From contig CAXKVV010001751.1 in the NCBI GenBank assembly GCA_964058805.1, positions 1-24,868 on the forward strand: DNA of 24,868 nucleotides, in the 5' to 3' direction. The translations under genes were made by a program, and so were the position numbers. The notes beneath the pieces were generated by a model that was not told the DNA's origin, did not search any database, and saw only the letters and a program-made list of their open reading frames with translations. This document shows positions 9,952 through 18,350 of this stretch, one piece after another. Within the stretch, counting starts at the first letter, position 1; the number at the start of each line of letters is the position of its first letter. Origin of the DNA: Schoenoplectus triqueter (taxonomy: Eukaryota; Streptophyta; Magnoliopsida; Poales; Cyperaceae).

Positions 9952-11037
9952 TTAAATCTTTCTCAGTAAAGACTGAAGCATGGTTTCCGAGGTTAGGTTA
10001 TATGTAAACTTCATTATCTGATGCTGAAGAGCATTGATCAAATGTCTCCATGATGCCTGTGGAATTGAGGTATATGCTTCTGGTCAAAGAGTGGATACTA
10101 AATATGCAGCTTAATCAAACCCAGAGGGATAATACGAGCAAATTTCAAGTTCAGAGCAAATTACTGTCTTTTACTTTGCAAAAAGATTGTGTACAAAATA
10201 ATTAGTTAATCATATAACCTGGGTTGCTTCAAGTGTTACAGATAAGGAGCCAAATGGATTGTCAATGCGTATGCAATTGCATGAATCAGAGACCGTGCTC
10301 TTGATTCTAGAATTGATGCGTTTAATTGATGAACAGATAGACACCGCACTCCTAAATTGCAAATTGCCTGCAAGGCTATAATCTAAGGGAAATGAAAAAT
10401 AGAATGCCATGAATAAATGACCACAATCTGGTCAAATTAGAGAAAAGAAGACTATAATTATGCTCCAATTTAGCAACTTAAGCTTCATCCGGGTAGCTAA
10501 AATCAAATGCACAAGAGAATCCAGTGCTGATTGAGCTACCTCTTCTACAAGAGTTCAATCATTATAAACTAACTAGGCAGAAAATTCAACAATGCCAGAG
10601 CATGTGTACGAAATGGAGAGGAGTGTTGTACCAGAGAGAGATTGGCAACAAGTGAAGGATGATACAAATTGAAGCCAAGGCACTTCAGATCCAGCACAGC
10701 ACTGCTAAATTAAAAGAACTTTTAAGTAAATAAAATCTTCAAAAAAAGTGGGAGTAACATAATTAAAAGCTTATGAAATTTAGAATGATATTTTTCAAAA
10801 CTCAAATTTTAGAGTGACATTTTTCAAAATCTCATACTTTGCGATTTGAGATGACATTTAATCAATTTTCCCTGAAATTAATGTAATGATAATTAATGGT
10901 TAAATTAATGTAATCGCAATTATGCTTCTCCTACTCACGGATAAGGATACTGGATTTTTCCAGCCATCTAAGAAATGTTTTTTTTCAGTGAAGAACGATT
11001 CCCGCTCAAACTTTCCGTTTCGAAATTTGATTTTCAT
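9952..11037 (-). CDS. Four-exon gene of unknown function, about 141 codons (start may be further 5')
   Basis: On the minus strand: exon 1 11037-10939 (33 codons from ATG), exon 2 10704-10632, exon 3 10367-10219, exon 4 10056-9952 with TAA. All three introns are GT..AG: 10938-10705 (GTGAGT donor), 10631-10368 (GTACAA donor, TTGCAG acceptor), 10218-10057 (CCACAG acceptor). Phases 0, 1 and 0 agree, so one open frame runs through all four exons. Pieces read MKIKFRNGKFERESFF, SEVPWLQFVSSFTCC, INSRIKSTVSDSCNCIRI and ASWRHLINALQHQIM, with mixed composition, a Cys-rich middle and a C-terminal likely helix. No signal peptide or membrane span is seen. I do not recognise the family. It could be the C-terminal part of a longer gene whose upstream exons lie beyond the repeats. 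An in-frame stop lies eight codons before the ATG. Confidence 0.55.
10735..10872. repeat. Mutator-like terminus fragment inside intron 1 of the minus-strand gene
   Basis: The right edge, ATCAATTTTCCC at 10861-10872, reads GGGAAAATTGAT on the minus strand, close to the GGGAAAATTAAT terminus at 9308. TTTTAGAGTGACAT resembles TTTTAGAGTGTCAT of that TIR (near 9222-9235). Only one end is recognisable. Confidence 0.4.
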
Positions 11038-11511
11038 CTCTACTATATTTCTGTCATGTTAATGGCTCGCAATTGATGTTTAGATTTTGAGAAATTAGGA
11101 AAGATATATTGTTTGAGTTGAATCCGATCCGATCTGAAATGAATCAAGAATAAATGAGCTGACTAAATGTCAAGAATTTTGATCCAACCCGTTTAATTGA
11201 TTTTTTCATATAAGTTATTTTAGAAGAAATCATTTTTCTGAATGAATCAGAATTTTAAGATCAAATTATTTTTTCCTCATCCAAACAAATAGCAAAAAAA
11301 TAAACGCTTATAGCATTCATACCACTCTCCTGCCAAATTAAATCTAAATCAGATGGAAACAAAAGAATCACAACCAATTAGGAAAAAAAAATCAAAATAA
11401 GATGCTCCAAAAATTTACAAATGAAACTTCTTTATAAAATTCAAAGAATATTTATCAATATCTGAAATATTATCTAATCTTCCAATTATGCATACATGCG
11501 TAGTAATATCA
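11038..11511. other. Intergenic DNA upstream of the minus-strand gene
   Basis: AT-rich with short CCGATCCGATC-type words near 11125 reminiscent of decayed repeats. No promoter element or exon can be supported. Confidence 0.3.
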
Positions 11512-12239
11512 AGGCAAAATTGAGTATATACTTCTCAATACATCTTAATTTGGATATTTACCCTTTCAAATTTAAAAATTAGCTATTTATCCCTGAAGAT
11601 GTCAAAACTTTGGATATTTACCTATAACTAGTATTAACGTCATAATCAATACTTAATTAAAATTATAATAAGATAAAAATCCCCCTTCTGATGATTCAAG
11701 ATATTTTTTATTTATACATTAATCTTCTTGTTAATTTAATTACTTTAGCGATGCATAAAATTATCACAAAATCATAATTATGGAACTATTTTTATCGCTA
11801 TCAATACCAATCTCATTGGGTATGCACTAATTATTGACAGTTCTAATTTATATCAGTTTTGGATTGTGTCAATTCTAGTTCGTAGAAATTTATTATTTTA
11901 TTTGAGGTTGCATTTGCACATAGTTGGGGCTCAAGGAAAGAGAGCAAAGGTAAGTAGCAATATAACATCAATACAATGTGCATAGCAAAATAAAATAATT
12001 CAATGCACAATCGTTAATTTTGTTGCGATGCAAGTTGTATGGATGATGAAAGAATATATAGGGGTATTTTTCTATTATAATTTTAATTTATTATTAATTT
12101 GATTTTTATGAAAATAATACTAGTTATGGGTAAATATCCAAACTTTTGACATTTTCACGGATAAATACCCAATTTTCAAATTTGAAAAGATAAATATCCA
12201 AATTGGGACGTGTTGAGGGGTATATATCCAATTTTGCCT
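11512..12239. mobile_element. Long-TIR non-autonomous element (728 bp), Mutator-like
   Basis: The left arm starts AGGCAAAATTG and contains AATTTGGATATTTACC and ATAACTAGTATT. The right arm is its inverted copy, ending ATATCCAATTTTGCCT. The arms align over about 125 bp with about 85-90% match by eye. The core is AT-rich and non-coding. A clean target duplication was not found by eye. Confidence 0.75.
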
Positions 12240-12484
12240 AATTTAAACTATCTTAAATTTGATTGAAAACCTTGAAAGTTGTATTATGGAATTTAGTAAA
12301 GTTCTTAAAACGAATGTACGAAACAAATAGAAAAAAAATCGAATGATCAGAACAAACACAAAGTATATAACAATGATTTAATCGACCCACTCTTTTAGCA
12401 TGAAGAACGAAATATACAAGTAATTAATCGTAATTTTTTACCTGCATCTCAATTCAATAATTGACTAATGTAAAGCACATTCTG

Positions 12485-12812
12485 GAAGAAAAAAATAAAA
12501 AAATAAAAGTTGAATATACATATCGAGGTGATGTATTATGTTGTCATTATTAAATTAAAAATGACAATGACTTTTTTATGATTGTCACAGTAAATTTCTA
12601 TTGATGGTGGCATATTTTTACAAAGTTGCTTGTAAAAAAACAAATATGTGGCTACTTTTGAATTCATCATTGCAAAAATGAGAATATATGACAATATTTA
12701 AGAGTTCGCCACTGTTTAAAAGAATCGATGGTGACATCTAATTTATGCCACTATTTAATGACATTTGAAGGTGATATTAATTTTGCCATCAATTGTTGAT
12801 TTTTTGGTAGTG
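12485..12812 (-). mobile_element. CACTA-like transposon end (truncated)
   Basis: The right edge TTTTTTGGTAGTG is CACTACCAAAAAA on the minus strand, the terminus style of CACTA (CMC) elements. Inward of it are repeated subterminal words such as GATGGTG(G/A)CAT, TGCCAC and TGACAAT in both orientations, as expected of CACTA subterminal regions. No opposite terminus was found in the window. The inner boundary is approximate. Confidence 0.45.
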
Positions 12813-12852
12813 ATTAAACTGGAAAAATATTAATCAGGTAGATAAAATTATT

Positions 12853-13076
12853 GATATTTTCATTAATAGTCTTTATTGATGAAATTGAATGAATTATTAT
12901 TTGTACTAAAAAGTAATATATGATTTATTTTGTATAATATCTTTATTATTTAATTCAAATGTTGCTGATCCAAATGATATTTTTTAAGAACAAATACTAT
13001 ACAAAATAAATTACATAATATAAATAATAACTTATTTAATCTGAATAATAAAATCAGTACTATTAATAACAATATC
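12853..13076. repeat. AT-rich foldback (MITE-like)
   Basis: The left arm (GATATTTTCATTAATAGT, then ATTATTTGTA, then ATTTATTTTGTATAATAT) is matched by the complement of the right arm (ATATTGTTATTAATAGTACT, then TATTATTTATA, then AATTTATTTTGTATAGTAT). The arms are about 95 bp with a short AT-rich loop. No coding capacity. Confidence 0.55.
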
Positions 13077-13537
13077 TATATATCACCTCTCTCGTAAACA
13101 TTTATGTTCGATGAAAAACTTATTGAATTACGCATATTGTTGCTCAAATTTTTGAAAATGGGGATAGATAAAAAAAGGAAAAAAAAAATCATATTCCCAC
13201 CACTTATGCCGACATTGACCCCTCCATTAACTCGAACATGGTCGTGCATCCAAAGATATCAAATTGTAGCCGCTATAGAGGGATAAGATGCAATGACTAT
13301 TGTTCCGTTCGGAATAGGAGATTCGACCAGTGATCAGTTTCACATGGACTCCGCTCGACCGTCAAAAATATCATTCAGATGCTGCGCTGGTCACACGGTC
13401 TCAGTAAAGAATGTTATACTGCCTTGATACGTGGGGCTGTTAATTAAAGTTATTTGGTAATTTATTTAATTCATATTATATTCGATAATATAAATATCAT
13501 ATGGATAAGAAAAAAATCATTAATTTATCAAATAAAT
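13077..13537. other. Intergenic DNA with a balanced-composition island
   Basis: 13200-13430 is clearly less AT-rich than its surroundings, with words such as CCGTTCGG, CTCGACCGTC and TGCGCTGG. It could be an exon or repeat relic. I find no long frame or RNA gene in it. Confidence 0.3.
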
Positions 13538-13540
13538 TCT

Positions 13541-13967
13541 ATATATATATAGAGTCTGACTATGGTATTTTGCAAAGTACAGAGACATTTTGTTATTTGC
13601 GCTCTATTTTTAATTTCAAGTCAGAAATAATCGATTAAAACAGTTCAATTTAATATTCATATCAAAATCTATTAGTAAATCAAATTATATATTTTTTTAA
13701 ATTTTTTTGCTATTTTTTCTGATAAAGAAAATGACTTGATCTGAGATTTCTGTTTCATCCAAAAATGATAATTTTCCTCCTATAAAAAAATAGCAAATGA
13801 ATTCTAAAAAAATATAAAATTTAGTTTACTAATAGATTTTGATATGGAGATTAGATTGAGCAGTTTGAATCAATCATTTCTGACTTAAAATTAATAATAG
13901 AGCGCAAAACACACAACACTTTTGTGCTTTACAAAGTACAATAACCTAATTCTATATATATATAGAG
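13541..13967. mobile_element. Foldback/MITE-like element 3, flanked by TA repeats
   Basis: The left end, TA tract then GAGTCTGACTATGGT and TTTTGCAAAGTAC, pairs with the right end GTGCTTTACAAAGTAC..CCTAATTC then a TA tract. Arms of about 150 bp carry TTCATATCAAAATCTATTAG and its complement CTAATAGATTTTGATATGGA. The shared internal words show that it belongs with element 1 at 2071-2500. No coding content. Confidence 0.75.
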
Positions 13968-14520
13968 ATAGTAAAGATATCGTGAGCTTAAACTCATGGA
14001 GGCCTTCCGTAAGCTTAACTCAAAAAGTATATATCATATCATTTTCAAATTTTAATTATCATTCTCATTAAATTATTTATATGAAAATCTTATGAGATGC
14101 AAAATTTTGAATTGTTTTGAGGTTTTTAAGTCATCGTTTTTAATTTTTTGAAATAATGTTTAAGTATTGAATATATTATTATTATTATTAGAGTTGATTT
14201 TTAATATTTTTTAAAAATATAATAATGTGATATATTAAAAAAATAAAAAGTTAACCTCTTTAGTCTGTACTATTAATAATTCGTGACGCCTAATAGAGCC
14301 AAACACAATGTTTAAGATAGATGACTAGATGAGTCGATCTACGAGGGAAGCGCCAAAAAAAAAAGATTCTTTGTGATTGATTGTAGTTGTTCGTGCTTCC
14401 CGATAGATGCTTGTTCCCTCCTAGATGCCAAACACACTATTAGATGTTGCTCGTGGTTGGCTTGCCGATAGGTTAATATATTAGCCGATAAGTTGTGGAC
14501 CTTGTGGTAAATGCTTGTGC
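13968..14520. other. Intergenic, repeat-derived DNA
   Basis: It contains an imperfect direct repeat CGTGAGCTTAAACTC / CCGTAAGCTTAACTC near 13990-14022 and an (ATT)n tract near 14177. Nothing coding seen. Confidence 0.3.
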
Positions 14521-14529
14521 TTAGTGAAT

Positions 14530-15240
14530 TAAAATCGGACGGGTCACATAATTTGCACGGATTAATCGGATTAGATAGAGACGGATTAGGACGGATTAAT
14601 GGGTTAGAAGGAACGGATTAGAATGGGTTGAATTTGAGAGGGCGGCCATGATCCGTTTTAAGAGTGAAGGTCGGATGGGTCGATGGGGCGGGTCGAGACG
14701 GGTCAAAATTCCAGAGCGGATCGGATCGGGTATTTGAACCGCCGGATTTATTTTTATCTAAAATTCAAATAAATTCTCAAAAAAATTGAAAAAAATTATT
14801 GAAAATATTCAAAATATATAATCATTTTCTTGACAAATTTTTATTTTTTCAATTTTTTATGACTCAAAAAATTAAGTAAAAATTCAAATAAAATGTTAAA
14901 AAATTCAAATAAAATGATATAACTTAAAATAAAATGATAAATTAATTATATAATTCAAATAAAATATTAAAAATTCAAATCAAATAAATTGACAAAAAAT
15001 TTTAAAAAATGCTAAAAATTAACGGGTTTCTCGAGTAAATTGGGCCGGGTTTCCCGTGTTTTATTTCCGGGTTGGGGTGTTTGCTCGGGTTTTGGATAAC
15101 GGGTTTGGGTGGTTTTTTTGAATTTTAATTGGTTGGGGCGGGTCAGTCAAATGGGTTGGGCAGATTAGTCAAACGGGTTAGGACAGGTTAGACGGGTCGG
15201 ATCGAGTACGGATTTTTCTGGGACAAATTTTAGACAGGTT
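14530..15240. repeat. Strand-biased composite repeat: G-rich blocks around an AT-rich core
   Basis: 14530-14740 and 15020-15240 are rich in GGGT, CGGG and CGGATTA words on the + strand only. CGGATTA occurs at 14558, 14567, 14582, 14592 and 14614. The middle (14755-15010) repeats AAATTCAAATAAAATG-like units at least five times. No frame of family character. Probably the non-coding body of a decayed transposable element. Confidence 0.5.
14677..14702 (+). other. G-quadruplex-type motif
   Basis: Four G-runs (14677-14679, 14685-14688, 14690-14692, 14700-14702) are separated by loops of 5, 1 and 7 bases, satisfying the G3+N1-7 rule. Confidence 0.55.
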
Positions 15241-16040
15241 TTTTTTTAGAAATTTTTGTATACAACCCATTATAGATCCATGGGTTACTTCGGACACGAA
15301 TTTAGCCTCAGATCAGTTGAGTCAGAGTGTGAACACAGATTTAACGGGTCAGATTTGATCTATGGTTTTGATGCAAGAAGCTCAAGTTGGTCCGAACGAA
15401 TTGAATTGAATTTATTTGTTTCACTTGGCTCCTATGACTTCAAATCGTTCGAAAGACGTAAAGAACTGCATATGATTTTGACCGATTTTTTTGTATCAAC
15501 ATATAAGGAAAATAATGCATTTATGACATCTAATAAAAAAAATCGAAATTTGAATACTTTTTTAGTGAAATTTGAACTCGAGGCCTTTTTTTTAATGGGG
15601 CTTGAATTTATGATATGTTTATATCATCATAGTTGGTTACTATTTAAGTCACTAGATTATATACAGATTTTTAATATTCTTCGAGTTACCTTATTTTTTT
15701 AATTAATGAACTCTATACCTAAGAAAGTAAATGGCACAAGAAAATAAAAAAAATCTAAGAGGAAAGTTATAAAAATTAATTTGAGGTTTAATGTTCAAGT
15801 TTAATTGCATCAAAACATAATTTTAATTTAATTCTCATAAGAATATAATAATTGAAGAAAAAAGAGAAAAAAAATCAAATAAGAACACAAAATGTAACAG
15901 AGTCTGGCAAACAACACCTACATCTCCGGAATCCTCTACCACCATAATGATTGGGGTTGAGCTGAAATACTAAAACAAGTATCTTCTTATAATTGTAGAA
16001 CTTGATCTCTTACACAAAAAATGATTGTCAAGTTTATCAG
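15241..16040. other. AT-rich intergenic DNA, no supported gene
   Basis: It contains a long open frame (in-frame ATG at 15280, stop near 15702) whose 5' half continues the degenerate CGGGTC-type repeat language and whose 3' half is Phe/Leu-rich AT sequence. No family features, so not called as a gene. Confidence 0.3.
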
Positions 16041-16048
16041 TAATAAAG

Positions 16049-16146
16049 AGTGACAACACACTAAAAAAAATGAAATGACAATACACTCAAAATAAATAAG
16101 AAGTGACAACACACTTAAAAATGAAGAAAAGTGATAACACACTCAA
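16049..16146. repeat. Short tandem array of TGACAACACACT units
   Basis: Copies begin at 16051, 16076, 16104 and 16132 (spacing 25, 28, 28), each TGA(C/T)AA(C/T)ACACT followed by A-rich spacer. It lies about 100 bp upstream of the retrotransposon insertion. Confidence 0.6.
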
Positions 16147-16246
16147 TTGAAAAAATGGAGAGAATCTAGATTGAGTTTGAAATAAAAAAATGATTTATTG
16201 AGAATTATCAACCTATTGGGTTTATCCCTCTCACTTTAAAATATAG

Positions 16247-16251
16247 CTATT
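16247..16251. repeat. Target-site duplication, left copy (CTATT)
   Basis: Five bases directly before the 5' LTR, identical to the five bases directly after the 3' LTR. Confidence 0.9.
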
Positions 16252-16526
16252 TGTTATAATATTAATGATAGATGTTTCACCTCCTCCACCTCCTCTCATT
16301 CCTCCACCTCCTCTCATAATAATAGAAGTTTTTCATTCTCTTCACCTTCTCCTTAACTCTAGATTTAATTTTGTATTAATTTTCTCTTTTATTACATGAT
16401 GTTTCTCTAGCCTATAAATAGAGGCTTGTATGTTGTTGATGGTAATATAAAATCTTTAGATGAGATAATATAGAAATAAGATTTTAGCCTCTCACAACTT
16501 TTGTCTTCTATCTTTATTTTATAACA
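16252..16526 (+). repeat. 5' LTR (275 bp)
   Basis: It begins TGTTATAA and ends TTATAACA, a perfect 8-bp terminal inverted repeat with TG..CA ends. It holds a TATA box at 16413-16420 and an 18-bp CT-rich tandem duplication at 16283-16318. No difference from the 3' LTR found by eye. Confidence 0.97.
16413..16420 (+). promoter_or_regulatory. LTR promoter TATA box
   Basis: TATAAATA followed by GAGGC, the standard plant TATA consensus, 107 bp before the LTR end. The same site in the 3' LTR is 22117-22124. Confidence 0.7.
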
Positions 16527-16527
16527 C

Positions 16528-16540
16528 GTTATCAGCACGA
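16528..16540 (+). promoter_or_regulatory. Candidate primer-binding site
   Basis: GTTATCAGCACGA begins one base after the 5' LTR. Plant copia elements often have this sequence type here, thought to pair with an internal part of initiator-Met tRNA (recalled family knowledge). It is not the standard 3'-end TGGTATCAGAGC site. Confidence 0.6.
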
Positions 16541-16783
16541 CTTCGCTCTAATCGAGTTGTGACGGAAGTTTATTTTATAGTAGAAGCACAAGATCGACAT
16601 AATCAGATTATCGTAAGATTGTCTCTAAAAAGAGGTACACTTTATATTAAATTTTATTATTTTACCATTAATTATAATATTTATTTTCTTGATGAAATTG
16701 TTCTTATATTGGATGAGACTAATATTTTCATTCCCCGAAGAGAATGATAAAATAAGTAAATACCAGAATTTTTATTTATTTAT

Positions 16784-17004
16784 TCAATAACCAGAAGTTA
16801 TTGATACTTTTAATGGCCAGAAGTCATTGTATTTGATAATTAAAAGTTTTATCAAAATGAGTTACAATTGATAACCCGAAGTTATCGATATACTTAATAA
16901 CCGGAAGTTATTCAACTAAAATGGTAACCAAAAGTTATCAATTAGATAGATAAATAAATAAATATAATGTCTCTAATTTTTTTTTAATGACCTGAAGTTA
17001 TTAA
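16784..17004 (+). repeat. Leader hairpin array: seven stem-loops with a constant CCNRAAGT loop core
   Basis: Copies (arm/arm): TCAATAAC/GTTATTGA 16784-16804; AATGGC/GTCATT 16812-16828; TTTGATAA/TTATCAAA 16832-16856; GATAAC/GTTATC 16870-16886; AATAAC/GTTATT 16896-16912; TGGTAAC/GTTATCA 16922-16940; TTAATGAC/GTTATTAA 16984-17004. Six of the seven have a 5-base loop CNRAA, or CCNRAAGT if the closing C-G pair and its neighbours are included. Stem changes are compensated or G-U. A weaker copy may lie at 16758-16775. Confidence 0.8.
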
Positions 17005-17088
17005 TATTCTTTTTCTTTAGTAATTTTCATAAATGGATGTTCGATTAAATTTATTAAATATTAGTAGTATTTTTATTTTGTAGTCCTT

Positions 17089-18105
17089 ATGGCAAATCTT
17101 ACTAAACTTGAATTCGTTGCCCTTGATATATCGGGCAAGAACTATCTCCCATGGACTCTCGATGCTGAGATTCATCTTACCGCAAATAATCTTGGAGATA
17201 CAATAAAAGATGAAAATAAGGCCTCCCCGCAGGAGAAAGCCAAAGCAATGATATTCCTCCGTCATCATCTCCATGAGGATTTAAAAACTGAATATTTAAC
17301 GGTGAAAGATCCGTTAGAATTATGGAAAAATTTAAAAGAAAGATATGACCATCAAAAACAAGTGCTCCTCCCAAAAGCTCGTTATGAATGGATTCATTTA
17401 AGGTTGCAAGATTTTAAATCTGTGGGTGAATATAATTCCGCAATGTTTCGCATAACTTCTGAGTTAAAATTATGCGGAGAAAAGATTACTGATGAAGACA
17501 TGTTAGAAAAAACATTTTCCACATTTCATGCTTCGAATTTGCTCCTGCAGCAGCAATATCGGGAGCGTGGTTTTAAAAAATATTCAGAATTGATATCATG
17601 TCTTCTTGTTGCGGAACAAAATTATGAGCTTCTCATGAAAAATCATCAATCACGGCCCACTGGCTCTAGTCCATTTCCTGAAGCAAATGCGACATCATTC
17701 CCTGAAGCGAATGCAACATCATTTAAAGGAAATCGTGGTCGAGGACGTGGTCGCGGCCCCAAAAGAGGTCGTGGACGTGGTCGCAATAATGTTTGGCGAC
17801 GTGAAGGTCATAATTTCAAATCAAATGACAACAATGCGGGGAGATATGAAAAGGAAAAGAATTCAACATCTTCTAAAAAGTTTGAAAGTAGTTGTTATAG
17901 ATGTGGTATGACAAACCATTGGTCACGCACATGTCGTACTCCTAAACATTTAGTTGAACTTTATCAAGCATCCATCAAGAAAAAGGGAAAAGAAGTAGAA
18001 ACAAATTTTATTGAAAATGAGTCAAGTGATTTACTCATGGATACACACCTAGATGTTTCTGATTTCTTTGAGAATGTTGATAAAGAAATAAATATTATGA
18101 GCTAA
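17089..18105 (+). CDS. Copia Gag (capsid-nucleocapsid) protein
   Basis: 338 residues. Residues 1 to about 190 form a UBN2-type copia Gag/capsid domain: it starts MANLTKLEFVALDISGKNYLPW and continues through DPLELWKNLKERYDH and SVGEYNSAMFRITSELKLCG. An 8-residue duplication FPEANATS lies at 196-203 and 204-211. An RG-rich basic stretch (215-232) follows, then a CCHC zinc knuckle C269-X2-C272-X4-H277-X4-C282, for RNA binding and packaging. The C-terminus is acidic. It forms cytoplasmic virus-like particles that package the element RNA. The leader before it holds many ATG codons, so simple scanning from the LTR would be inefficient. It ends at its own TAA, separate from pol, unlike the single gag-pol frame of many copia elements. 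Confidence 0.95.
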   Translation: MANLTKLEFVALDISGKNYLPWTLDAEIHLTANNLGDTIKDENKASPQEKAKAMIFLRHHLHEDLKTEYLTVKDPLELWKNLKERYDHQKQVLLPKARYEWIHLRLQDFKSVGEYNSAMFRITSELKLCGEKITDEDMLEKTFSTFHASNLLLQQQYRERGFKKYSELISCLLVAEQNYELLMKNHQSRPTGSSPFPEANATSFPEANATSFKGNRGRGRGRGPKRGRGRGRNNVWRREGHNFKSNDNNAGRYEKEKNSTSSKKFESSCYRCGMTNHWSRTCRTPKHLVELYQASIKKKGKEVETNFIENESSDLLMDTHLDVSDFFENVDKEINIMS

Positions 18106-18135
18106 GTTTTTTTTATTTTAATTCAGTTTTATGTT

Positions 18136-18208
18136 GTAAGTTTATGTTTCTCATGAATAAAATTAGTTTCTTTAATTTTGATCTTGTATATTTTTTTTTT
18201 GTTCAAAG
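18136..18208 (+). other. Intron-like spacer between gag and pol
   Basis: 73 bases beginning GTAAGT (18136-18141, a perfect plant donor) and ending with T10 then GTTCAAAG (AG at 18207-18208), just before the pol start region. It lies after the gag stop, so splicing would not fuse the frames. It could serve a spliced pol transcript. Chance T-rich spacer remains possible. Confidence 0.35.
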
Positions 18209-18218
18209 GAAAAAGAAT

Positions 18219-18350
18219 ATGATTGAAGGCTCCAGCAGAGCAATGACAAGTATTAGAGATGAATGTCTAGTAGACAGTGGAACAACAAACACAATATTAA
18301 AAAGCAAAAAAATATTTTTCTCAATTGTCTCCTGTAGAGACACATGTTAA
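18219..18350 (+). pseudogene. Copia pol, protease segment up to the frame break
   Basis: The frame opens at ATG 18219 and includes the aspartic-protease signature VDSGTTNTIL, with its catalytic Asp at 18273-18275. It then meets an A7 run (18306-18312), after which the homologous reading continues in the next frame (18325 onward). This frame itself ends at TAA 18348-18350. The break separates the protease active-site half from its C-terminal half and the rest of pol. Given matching LTRs it is either a recent mutation or a homopolymer sequencing error. Confidence 0.8.

Noticed and set aside
13104..13286. 60-codon open frame starting with ATG
   Set aside because: Short, lysine-rich from A-runs, no family features and no splice support.
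15256..15702. 148-codon open frame
   Set aside because: Its 5' half is the degenerate CGGGTC-type repeat and its 3' half Phe/Leu-rich AT sequence. No recognisable domain, so a chance frame is more likely.
18144..18218. N-terminal extension of pol from ATG 18144
   Set aside because: Phe-rich translation of a T-rich spacer. The recognisable pol reading begins near ATG 18219.
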